Assembly: GCA_934589225.1 (NCBI GenBank)
Contig: CAKTNS010000072.1
Coordinates: 1-6,380 of the forward strand
Direction of reading: 5' to 3'
Length of the DNA stretch: 6,380 nucleotides
DNA from: an uncultured Oscillospiraceae bacterium
GTDB lineage: Bacteria > Bacillota > Clostridia > Oscillospirales > Oscillospiraceae
The stretch's first letter is position 1. Every line of letters begins with the position of its first letter. A model generated the notes under the pieces. That model was not told the origin of the DNA. It was given only the letters and a program-made list of their open reading frames with translations, and made no database searches. Made by a program: the position numbers and the translations under genes. This document shows positions 1 through 4,497 of the stretch, one piece after another.

Positions 1-246
1 AGCGGCTATGTACTGTACGGTCTGCACATGACCCATTGCAATACGGTTCTGCCGATCATACTTCGCACTTCGTACGGAACACATCTTCTTGACCATCTGC
101 CCACCCACAGAGCCGGCCTCCCGGGAGGTGAGGTCACCGTTGTAGCCCTGCTTCAGGTTGACACCCATCTCCTGGGCGGCCTGCATCTTAAACTTGTCCA
201 TAGCCTCCCGGGCCTGGGGAACGTTGATCTGGTTGCTGTTCTTCAT
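1..246 (-). CDS. Small acid-soluble spore protein, alpha/beta type, 3' end altered and cut by window edge
   Basis: SASPs of this family coat and protect DNA in the developing forespore and are degraded at germination by the GPR protease. The frame opens at ATG 246-244 with a good ribosome binding site (GAAGGAG, complement of 254-260). Residues 1-55 are typical: N-V-P-Q-A-R-E-A near the start, then GVNLKQGYNGDLTSREAGSV, GGQMVKKM. Family members usually end about ten residues later with something like IEAYEQ. Here the frame instead continues CSVRSAKYDRQNRIAMGHVQ and stays open to position 1, with no resemblance to a SASP tail that I can see. The break falls right after KKM (about position 82). 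A shift of frame there gives V-P-Y-E, faintly like the family ending, so an indel is possible; a recombination junction or assembly join is equally possible. Identification as SASP is firm; the tail is unexplained. Confidence 0.88.
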   Translation of the reverse strand, partial: MKNSNQINVPQAREAMDKFKMQAAQEMGVNLKQGYNGDLTSREAGSVGGQMVKKMCSVRSAKYDRQNRIAMGHVQTVQYIAA

Positions 247-253
247 AGTGTTT

Positions 254-260
254 CTCCTTC
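254..260 (-). promoter_or_regulatory. Ribosome binding site fixing the SASP start
   Basis: GAAGGAG on the minus strand ends 7 bases before ATG 246-244. It supports this start codon. Confidence 0.75.
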
Positions 261-293
261 TTTCCAAATGGTTTCGCGGTTTCTCCGCAGTCC

Positions 294-324
294 TAGTATC
301 ACCGGAAAATCCGGGGAAATGTCA
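294..324 (-). promoter_or_regulatory. Possible forespore (sigma-G-type) promoter of the SASP gene
   Basis: Read on the minus strand, TGACAT (319-324) lies 18 bp before GATACTA (294-300). This is one mismatch from the sigma-G -10 consensus CATACTA and roughly fits a TGAATA-type -35. It sits about 34 bp before the ribosome binding site of the SASP gene, which is a normal leader length. SASP genes are known sigma-G targets, so the match is plausible, but the -35 is weak. Confidence 0.4.
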
Positions 325-357
325 GTTATTTTGCGGAAAAGGTGGGGGAGAATGGAA
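320..357. repeat. Dispersed module A, copy 1
   Basis: The 16-mer TTATTTTGCGGAAAAG at 326-341 recurs exactly at 1483-1498 in the same orientation. Both are followed by a similar purine-rich stretch beginning GAGAATGGAAA here and GAGAAATGGAAA there. Neither copy lies in a recognisable gene. Confidence 0.6.
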
Positions 358-412
358 ATTGAAGAGGAACAGTTGCGCACTTGGAAATCTGGTGGATGAG
401 CAAAAACTTCAA

Positions 413-430
413 AAGAATCCCGGGATTCTT
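413..430. repeat. 18-bp perfect palindrome
   Basis: AAGAATCCCGGGATTCTT is fully self-complementary with no spacer. It could bind a dimeric protein. As an RNA hairpin it would lose the central bases to the loop. It lies 7 bp from the tRNA-like segment. Confidence 0.55.
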
Positions 431-437
431 GCAAAAA

Positions 438-460
438 TGCGGGCGCAGAGGGATTTGAAC
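438..460 (-). other. tRNA 3'-end-like segment (possible attachment-site remnant)
   Basis: The minus strand reads GTTCAAATCC followed by CTCTGCGCCCGCA. This matches the T-loop and 3' acceptor side of a tRNA (G53, TTCAAAT loop, C61). The 5' half of the T-stem (TCCTG) does not pair with CCCTC and no other tRNA parts are present, so it is not a tRNA gene. Integrative elements often carry such 3' ends as attachment duplications; that reading is inference. Confidence 0.3.
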
Positions 461-496
461 AGGATGAAGCGTGATTTTTTAAATAGACATGACGAT

Positions 497-544
497 GATC
501 TTGCTTACTATCTTGCTTATTATCTTACTTACGATCTTGCCGCA
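497..544. repeat. Four 12-bp tandem repeats (module B, copy 1)
   Basis: Consecutive units GATCTTGCTTAC (497-508), TATCTTGCTTAT (509-520), TATCTTACTTAC (521-532) and GATCTTGCCGCA (533-544) are followed by TATGTCCAT. A degenerate version with the same flank occurs at 1411-1453. In one frame the units read LAYY-LAYY-LTYD-LAAY, but the surrounding frame is not convincing as a gene. Confidence 0.75.
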
Positions 545-580
545 TATGTCCATAGCATGCCCTGTGGCGCTTGGAGCAGT

Positions 581-714
581 TTAGCCCTTCTCTTTTTCGT
601 TATCCCCCACGCCCTCGATCATCTCCACGACCACGTTTCCCAGCAGCATATTCTGGGCATTGCCGGAGGTGATGACCGGGCGGCCGGTTTGGGACTGAAT
701 TAAATCGTCAGCTC
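581..714 (-). pseudogene. C-terminal tail of the BRO-N gene, frameshifted
   Basis: Minus frame ending at TAA 583-581 reads SQTGRPVITSGNAQNMLLGN followed by VVVEMIEGVGDNEKEKG. Sequences like ESRTGKPVITSxNA are, as I recall, typical near the C-terminus of BRO-N/DinD-like proteins, so I take this as the surviving tail of the same gene. It is in a different frame from the N-terminal part and directly abuts it. The roughly 100-130 residues normally between them are missing. No start codon or ribosome binding site serves this piece alone. Confidence 0.55.
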
Positions 715-1095
715 CGGGTCGATGATCTCCTCAATGCGTTCCCGCCCCACCGTGGCCAGCCACAGTTTGAACGGCTCGGCCTTCTTGGAGGGTATGGACT
801 GGATCAGGCGAAGCAGCTGCTCGGTATTGGCTACATCCGTTTTGTAGCGCTTGCCGTCTTTTGGTGATTTCATTTTCAGTTGGTTACATTCAGTAACCAA
901 CTGGGAACCCTCGTCCGAAAGTCTCTTTTTAAGAACCTTCCAATAATTTCTGGCACCGTCATAATCTGGCTGCTCTGTAAGAACTCGAACCACATCCACA
1001 ACGGAAAAATACCATTCTTCCCGTTCTTCATCCCAGGCCGTGCGGATGGGCTGGTCTTCAAACATCTGGAGCTTGCTGTTTTCCTGCATTCCCAT
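700..1095 (-). pseudogene. BRO-N domain protein (phage antirepressor-like), N-terminal part
   Basis: This 131-aa frame carries a BRO family N-terminal domain, a DNA-binding module found in phage and mobile-element antirepressor-like proteins. Visible features are the opening IRTAWDEEREEWYFSVVDVV (18-37), ARNYWKVLKKRL (48-59), then YKTDVANTEQLLRLIQSI (84-101) and KAEPFKLWLATVGRERIEEI (105-124). Clostridial relatives are, from memory, about 270-290 aa, with a long central region after this domain. Here translation stops at 700-702 just after DPELTI. A family-like tail follows in another frame (581-714), so the gene appears internally deleted. The start at 1095 has GGAG (complement of 1102-1105) 6 bases upstream; ATG 1089 is an alternative. 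A 131-aa product could still be made. The domain call is confident and the loss of function is inferred. Confidence 0.75.
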
Positions 1096-1170
1096 ATTGT
1101 TCTCCGTTCCTCCGGTCAGGTCAGGGCGCTGCCCTGGGCTTCCAAATTTACTTTCATAGATATTGCCGCT

Positions 1171-1215
1171 ATAGGATCATGCTCCTATTCTAATGCACCC
1201 GATAGCATTGCGCAA
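1171..1215 (-). promoter_or_regulatory. Possible promoter and operator of the BRO-N gene
   Basis: On the minus strand TTGCGC (1210-1215) precedes TAGAAT (1187-1192) by exactly 17 bp, a fair sigma-A-type arrangement pointing at the BRO-N start about 92 bp away. An inverted repeat ATAGGA-6-TCCTAT (1171-1188) overlaps the end of the -10 and the start region, where a repressor could act. The -35 is weak. Confidence 0.35.
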
Positions 1216-1234
1216 GTGCGATTCGACCCTTTTC

Positions 1235-1295
1235 CCCATTTCATGGGATGAAGCATCCCGAAAGGCATTCCGGTGGAAATCTGTTGCTCCACCGG
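1235..1295. repeat. Chain of three hairpin-forming inverted repeats
   Basis: CCCAT-TTC-ATGGG (1235-1247) overlaps GGGATG-AAG-CATCCC (1245-1259), so these two are alternatives that exclude each other. They are followed by CCGGTGGA-10-TCCACCGG (1270-1295). There is no U-tract on either side, so it is not an ordinary terminator. Confidence 0.5.
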
Positions 1296-1365
1296 GCGTT
1301 GATCACACTTTAGGACTGGGCGGATGCGCGAGAAGCAACAATCAAGGGGCATGGAACAGGGGGGA

Positions 1366-1408
1366 GTGAATTTTCACATCTGGCGAGTGAATAAAAGTGA
1401 ATTTTCAC
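1366..1408. promoter_or_regulatory. Two identical near-palindromes 31 bp apart, operator-like
   Basis: GTGAATTTTCAC occurs at 1366-1377 and 1397-1408, each with perfect 5-bp arms GTGAA/TTCAC. Start-to-start spacing is 31 bp, close to three helical turns, which would place both sites on one DNA face. A GTGAAT half-site lies between them at 1387. The AlbA start is about 250 bp away, so the target promoter is not obvious. Confidence 0.4.
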
Positions 1409-1410
1409 CT

Positions 1411-1453
1411 GAACTTGCTAATTATTTTGCTTATGATCCTCCCATATGTGCAT
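1411..1453. repeat. Module B, copy 2 (degenerate 12-bp repeats)
   Basis: GAACTTGCTAAT, TATTTTGCTTAT and GATCCTCCCATA are followed by TGTGCAT. They align with the tandem array at 497-544 and its TATGTCCAT flank, in the same orientation. Confidence 0.55.
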
Positions 1454-1482
1454 TGGCGAACAAACATCAGGGCCGTTTTCAA

Positions 1483-1516
1483 TTATTTTGCGGAAAAGAG
1501 AGAAATGGAAAGAAAA
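1483..1516. repeat. Dispersed module A, copy 2
   Basis: Exact repeat of TTATTTTGCGGAAAAG (1483-1498) with a similar purine-rich continuation. The copy at 326-341 precedes its module B neighbour, while this one follows it, so the two modules are in a different order here. Confidence 0.55.
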
Positions 1517-1647
1517 CAAAATGGGATTCAGAATGGACATAGCCTTCTGAGTGTGGTAAAGTAATTATACGGGTACAAAACCACAAGATAGGCTGCATCC
1601 AGACAAAAGAAAACAGAGACAAAGTTTTGTGGAAGCAGTAAATCAAT

Positions 1648-1654
1648 GGAGGGG
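1648..1654 (+). promoter_or_regulatory. Ribosome binding site deciding the AlbA start
   Basis: GGAGGGG with a 6-base spacer to ATG 1661. The earlier in-frame ATG 1646 has no comparable site and overlaps this one. Confidence 0.75.
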
Positions 1655-1660
1655 AGCAGC

Positions 1661-3121
1661 ATGATTGACTTTTCTAACATAGGGGAGTACCGGGAAAACA
1701 ACCGTATTGAAGCGAAAAAGGCATTGGGTGGTCTGCCCAAGAGCATTTGGGAGACGTATTCTGCTTTTGCCAATACTTACGGCGGAATTATTTTACTGGG
1801 CGTTGAGGAATTGCCGGATAAATCTTTGCGCCCAGTTGATTTGCCCGATCCCGACAGACTTATAAAAGAATTTTGGAATATTGTGAATAATCCAAACAAA
1901 ACCAGTGTAAATGTGCTTTCTTCCAAAGATGTATTTGTTCAAGATGTGGATGGAAACCATATCGTGGTCATCAATGTCCCTCGGGCGGAGCGTTCGTATC
2001 GGCCCGTCTATGTAGATGGAAATCCGCTATGCACCTATCGCCGCAATGGAGAAGGAGATTATCGCTGCACGAGGGAAGAATACCAGGCTATGGTTCGGGA
2101 CGCTTCTGTGAAAACCCAGGATATGCTGGTGCTGAATGAGATGGATATGGCGGTGTTTAACAGAGAAAGCATCCGCAGTTATCGCCAAAGAATGCGGCTG
2201 TCACGTCCGGGCCATGTGTGGGAAGCACTTGAGGATGAAGACTTCCTGCTGAAATTGGGTGCTGTAGGAATTGGATCTGATGGGAAGAAACATCCAACTT
2301 CTGCCGGGCTTTTGATGTTTGGTAATGAGTATGACATTGTGCGGGAGTTTAATTCCTATTTCCTGGACTATCAGGAGCAGTACGACTCTGATACCCGGTG
2401 GACAGACCGAATTATTTCATCTTCCGGTGATTGGAGTGGCAATGTATACGATTTTTATTTTCGGGTCTATAACAAATTGACCCAGGACATTAAGGTGCCA
2501 TTTAAAATGGAGGGCGGCACTCGTGTAGATGACACGGCAGTCCACCAAGCCCTTCGGGAGGCATTGGCGAATTGTCTGGTCAATGCGGATTATTATGGGC
2601 GGCAGGGCCTTGTTATTATCAAGAAGCGAGACCAAATTACCATGTCCAATCCGGGCAGCTTTCGTATTGAAATTGATGCAGCAAAAAGCGGCGGTGTATC
2701 TGATCCACGCAATGGAACCATGCTGAAAATGTTTAACATGATTGATATTGGAGAACGTGCTGGAAGCGGTATCCCCAATATTTTTCGAGTTTGGCGGGAG
2801 CAGGGATGGCCGGAACCTGTTATAAAGGAATCTGCTGAGCCGGATCGTATAACATTATCGTTATCGCTACTAAAGCAGAGTAGCGATAAAAAAGTAGCGA
2901 CAAAAAGCAGCAATAAAATTCGGCAACTCAAAACTGCCAGCCAGAAGACCGCCATCCTGGAATATCTGACGGATCATGCGTTGGCGAAATGTGCAGATAT
3001 TGCATCGATGCTTGGTGTGAAAGATGCAAGAGCAAGACGAATCCTTAGCGAAATGGTAGAGGATGGAACGGTTTCCACTGAAGGCGGGAACAGGAACCGT
3101 GTGTATAAATTGAAATCGTAA
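1661..3121 (+). CDS. AlbA_2 (Schlafen-type) domain, GHKL-like ATPase, winged-helix protein
   Basis: 486 aa, intact. The N-terminal AlbA_2/Schlafen-like domain (about 10-140) shows E17-x-K19, SAFANTYGGIILLGVEE (34-50) and a closing YRRNG. The second half is a GHKL-like ATPase module (about 290-390): REALANCLVNADYYG (299-313) resembles the HREALxNAxxHRDY N-box, followed by NPGSF (330-334) and ERAGSGIPNIF (365-375). A Lys/Ser-rich linker (405-430) leads to a C-terminal winged helix (430-486). Such proteins are often labelled putative DNA-binding or RecG-like transcription regulators; roles in nucleic-acid binding, regulation or defence are proposed but mostly untested. I chose ATG 1661 because GGAGGGG (1648-1654) sits 6 bases upstream; an ATG at 1646 overlaps that site. 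The gene looks more AT-rich than the flanking coding sequence, which fits horizontal gain. It is monocistronic, with a terminator candidate at 3150-3181. Confidence 0.85.
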   Translation: MIDFSNIGEYRENNRIEAKKALGGLPKSIWETYSAFANTYGGIILLGVEELPDKSLRPVDLPDPDRLIKEFWNIVNNPNKTSVNVLSSKDVFVQDVDGNHIVVINVPRAERSYRPVYVDGNPLCTYRRNGEGDYRCTREEYQAMVRDASVKTQDMLVLNEMDMAVFNRESIRSYRQRMRLSRPGHVWEALEDEDFLLKLGAVGIGSDGKKHPTSAGLLMFGNEYDIVREFNSYFLDYQEQYDSDTRWTDRIISSSGDWSGNVYDFYFRVYNKLTQDIKVPFKMEGGTRVDDTAVHQALREALANCLVNADYYGRQGLVIIKKRDQITMSNPGSFRIEIDAAKSGGVSDPRNGTMLKMFNMIDIGERAGSGIPNIFRVWREQGWPEPVIKESAEPDRITLSLSLLKQSSDKKVATKSSNKIRQLKTASQKTAILEYLTDHALAKCADIASMLGVKDARARRILSEMVEDGTVSTEGGNRNRVYKLKS

Positions 3122-3149
3122 AAACGCAGAAGCTCTTGGAATTTTAGGG

Positions 3150-3181
3150 AAGCTCTGATTAAATCGGCAAGAGCTTTCTTA
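3150..3181 (+). terminator. Candidate intrinsic terminator after the AlbA gene
   Basis: AAGCTCT (3150-3156) pairs with AGAGCTT (3170-3176) across a 13-base loop and is followed by TCTTA. An alternative, longer-range pairing uses AAGCTCTTG (3130-3138) with CAAGAGCTT (3168-3176). The U-tract is short, so strength is uncertain. Confidence 0.45.
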
Positions 3182-3266
3182 GAAACTGCTTGCACTCTAC
3201 ATCGCAAGCAACGCCCTTGCATTCGTATCCTGGGCGATACCTTTCGGACAGGAGGAAGTGGATACG

Positions 3267-3341
3267 ATGTTCAATCAAGTGAAAAGTATCCTTTCCTGGT
3301 ATGACAATATGCGCACAATTGTGCCATCGTGGTATCGATGA
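3267..3341 (+). CDS. Candidate 24-aa ORF, unknown
   Basis: Reads MFNQVKSILSWYDNMRTIVP plus SWYR. An AGGAGG lies about 11 bases upstream, a longer spacer than usual. Its TGA overlaps the ATG of the next small frame (ATGA at 3338-3341), an arrangement typical of translational coupling. The frame is open upstream back to about 3182 without a start codon, so it may be the end of a decayed gene. No family recognised. Confidence 0.25.
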   Translation: MFNQVKSILSWYDNMRTIVPSWYR

Positions 3342-3460
3342 ATAACAAGCATCTGCCCAACGAATCGGTCACGCCGGATACGGTGTTGGCTGCGCATTTT
3401 GTAACTGCTAGAAAACGCCACCCACGCCGCAACGATCGGAGGCCCGTCCATGGAATATGA
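3338..3460 (+). CDS. Candidate 40-aa ORF overlapping the TOTE remnant start
   Basis: Begins MNNKHLPNESVTPDTVLAAH and ends in a very basic tail (RKRHPRRNDRRPVHGI). It overlaps the previous small frame by ATGA and the downstream gene's start by 11 bases. The overlap chain suggests an operon leading into the primase-helicase gene. I do not recognise the sequence, and it could be chance. Confidence 0.3.
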   Translation: MNNKHLPNESVTPDTVLAAHFVTARKRHPRRNDRRPVHGI

Positions 3461-3719
3461 TGTCCAAAAGCTTCTCACCCGGCTCAAGGAGCTTGAAGAT
3501 GAAAACGCCTGTTTGAAGCAGCTTCTGGATGAAGCGGGGGTTTCTTATGCGCTCCCTGCGCGGATACCCCCAACGGAAATCACAAAACAGCTGGCTCGCC
3601 GGTTTTATTCCTATTTCTGGGGCCGGACGGATGTTTACAGCAAGCGAAGCGTCAACAAGTCTACGGGCAAGGCCGGGTATTATCCCCAATGCGAGAACCT
3701 GTGGAAGGCGGGCCTATAA
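3450..3719 (+). pseudogene. N-terminus of a TOTE-type primase-helicase, truncated
   Basis: In its complete form this family is a large multidomain protein of roughly a thousand residues (archaeo-eukaryotic primase domain, SF2 helicase, C-terminal extensions) assigned to TOTE conflict systems, thought to act in mobile-element or host conflict. Only the first 89 residues remain. A coiled coil (about 6-27, LLTRLKELEDENACLKQLLD) is followed by the signature FYSYFWGRTDVYSKR (52-66) and GKAGYYPQCENLW (73-85). The start ATG 3450 has CGGAGG 8 bases upstream. The frame stops at 3717-3719, just where relatives continue into the Cys-rich and catalytic primase part. The C-terminal domain of the same family follows at once in the +1 frame, so the locus is an internal deletion. 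The family call rests on recalled signature sequences. Confidence 0.7.
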
Positions 3720-4182
3720 GCGCATCGGCTACACGCTCTGCACGGCGGATGCCCCGGAGAAACAGACCGCTGATGCCATTTACGACTCCGACAGCTACCG
3801 CCCGGTCTTCGAACAGGACCTGCAGGAAGCGGCAGCCAGCGTGGTCATCTCCAGCCCTACATTGAGCCGCAAGCGGGTGGAGCAGCTGCTTAACCTGGTC
3901 AGGTCGGGACAGGAAAACGGATTAAAGGTTGCCGTCATCACCTGGCATCCGGATGTGTACCGTTACGGAAAGGACGAACACCGCCTGGCTCTGCTGGAAT
4001 CTCTGCGCATGGGAGGCTGCGACGTTCGTTTTGCCCAGGACAATTGCCTGCATTTTGCGGTGATAGACGAAACCGTCGTCTGGTATGGCAGTATGAACCT
4101 CCTGTCCCGGGATGACGTGGAGGACAACATCATGCGCCTGGAAAGCCGGGAGATCGCGGAAGAATTATTGGGAACTTTATAG
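3709..4182 (+). pseudogene. C-terminal PLD-like domain of the TOTE-type primase-helicase, frameshifted
   Basis: About 156 residues from RAYKRIGYTLC to the TAG at 4180-4182. It contains YDSDSYRPVFEQDLQEA, VVISSPTLSRKRVEQLLNLV and the PLD-like core HFAVIDETVVWYGSMNLLSR, which I recall as the C-terminal end of clostridial TOTE-type helicases. The canonical PLD HxK motif is not intact: the aligned positions before the Asp read C-L-H. The open frame extends back to an ATG at 3529, but upstream of about 3709 it is only the out-of-frame reading of the N-terminal piece, and that ATG lacks a ribosome binding site. Around 700 central residues (primase catalytic core and helicase) are missing. The tail still looks conserved, so the deletion may be fairly recent. 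Confidence 0.65.
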
Positions 4183-4188
4183 TATTGC

Positions 4189-4233
4189 AAAAGCCTGTGT
4201 ATCGCCAATTTGGGGGGCACAGGCTTTTCCTTT
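4189..4233 (+). terminator. Intrinsic terminator after the TOTE remnant
   Basis: AAAAGCCTGTG (4189-4199) pairs perfectly with CACAGGCTTTT (4218-4228) around an 18-base loop, starting 6 bases after the stop codon. The arm itself supplies TTTT, then CCTTTT. The flanking A- and T-runs make it usable from either strand. Confidence 0.75.
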
Positions 4234-4294
4234 TGGTGCGCCCGGTGAGCGCGCGTTCTCTGGGGTGAAAGTTCCGAATCCGCCTTTCGGCAGC

Positions 4295-4321
4295 AAAAAA
4301 GACACCGCCAAAGGCGATGTC
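4295..4321 (-). terminator. Strong intrinsic terminator for minus-strand transcripts
   Basis: On the minus strand GACATCGCC-TTT-GGCGGTGTC forms a 9-bp stem (one G-U) with a 3-base loop, immediately followed by six Ts (complement of 4295-4300). It points leftward. The nearest minus-strand gene, the recombinase, already has its own terminator, so what this one ends is open. Confidence 0.7.
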
Positions 4322-4354
4322 TTCCGAGGGTGGCTGCTTTTGAGGTGGGCTGGC

Positions 4355-4497
4355 GGTATCCGGGACGGGGGGAAGGTGGATTCGATGGCTTGCTTTGCAG
4401 GGCAAAGCAATAAGGAGAAAACCAGTTTGCGAACTGGTTTTCCCAACAGGCCACCGGCCTGTTGGATTTAGATGGGTTCGAATCCACTCTCGATACC
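4355..4497. ncRNA. Cloverleaf-like multi-hairpin element (structured RNA or DNA site)
   Basis: Nested pairings seen directly: outermost GGTATC (4355-4360) with GATACC (4492-4497); next GTGGATTCGA (4376-4385) with TCGAATCCAC (4478-4487). Enclosed are three hairpins in a row: TTGCTTTGC-AGG-GCAAAGCAA (4390-4410); an 11-bp stem GAAAACCAGTT with loop TGCG (4417-4442); and a 10-bp stem CCAACAGGCC with loop ACC (4443-4465). All stems are perfect. The 3' side, GGTTCGAATCC then ACTCTCGATACCA, resembles a tRNA 3' end but does not meet tRNA arm lengths. A terminator follows for plus transcripts (4496-4538) and another for minus transcripts (4295-4321), so either strand could yield a discrete RNA. No promoter is evident. 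Alternatives are an attachment site, an oriT-like site or a small non-autonomous repeat. I do not recognise it as a named RNA family. Confidence 0.45.

Larger units (their letters stand above)
247..580. other. Intergenic region with repeats and no convincing gene
   Basis: Open frames cross this stretch, but they overlap the SASP gene antisense and have no recognisable domain. It holds the SASP promoter, one copy of a dispersed module (320-357), an 18-bp perfect palindrome (413-430), a tRNA-3'-end-like segment (438-460) and four 12-bp tandem repeats (497-544). I see no transcription terminator for the BRO tail that ends at 581. Confidence 0.6.
1096..1660. other. Intergenic region between the divergent BRO-N and AlbA genes
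   Basis: No protein family is recognisable in any frame. The stretch holds the possible BRO promoter (1171-1215), a chain of three hairpins (1235-1295), paired near-palindromes (1366-1408), and second copies of repeat modules B (1411-1453) and A (1483-1516). For the AlbA gene I see only a weak -10-like TATACG (1566-1571) and no good -35. Confidence 0.6.
3122..3449. other. Intergenic region with tiny ORFs and hexamer cluster
   Basis: Contains the AlbA terminator candidate, two very small overlapping frames (3267-3341 and 3338-3460), and four exact GTATCC/GGATAC hexamers (3225, 3260, 3286, 3376) plus GATACC (3236) and GGTATC (3331). No clear promoter for the downstream remnant was found. Confidence 0.5.

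Noticed and set aside
497..544. CRISPR array
   Set aside because: Units are 12 bp and directly adjacent, with no spacers and no cas genes.
158..703. Long plus-strand open frame across the SASP promoter, repeats and BRO tail
   Set aside because: It is antisense to the SASP start and the BRO tail, has no ribosome binding site or domain, and its only pattern comes from the 12-bp tandem repeat.
1324..1542. 72-aa plus-strand open frame before the AlbA gene
   Set aside because: It is built from repeat modules A and B and the twin palindromes, with no plausible ribosome binding site; better explained as intergenic repeats.
3529..3708. Upstream part of the 217-aa frame as genuine N-terminus of the PLD-like protein
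   Set aside because: It is the +1 reading of the conserved primase N-terminus, has no ribosome binding site at ATG 3529 and no recognisable sequence of its own.
4235..4285. GTGCGCCCGG... followed by GGGGTGAAAGTTCC, reminiscent of a bacterial group II intron 5' end
   Set aside because: No domain V/VI hairpin, no reverse transcriptase and no exon continuation are visible; the resemblance is short and rests on memory.
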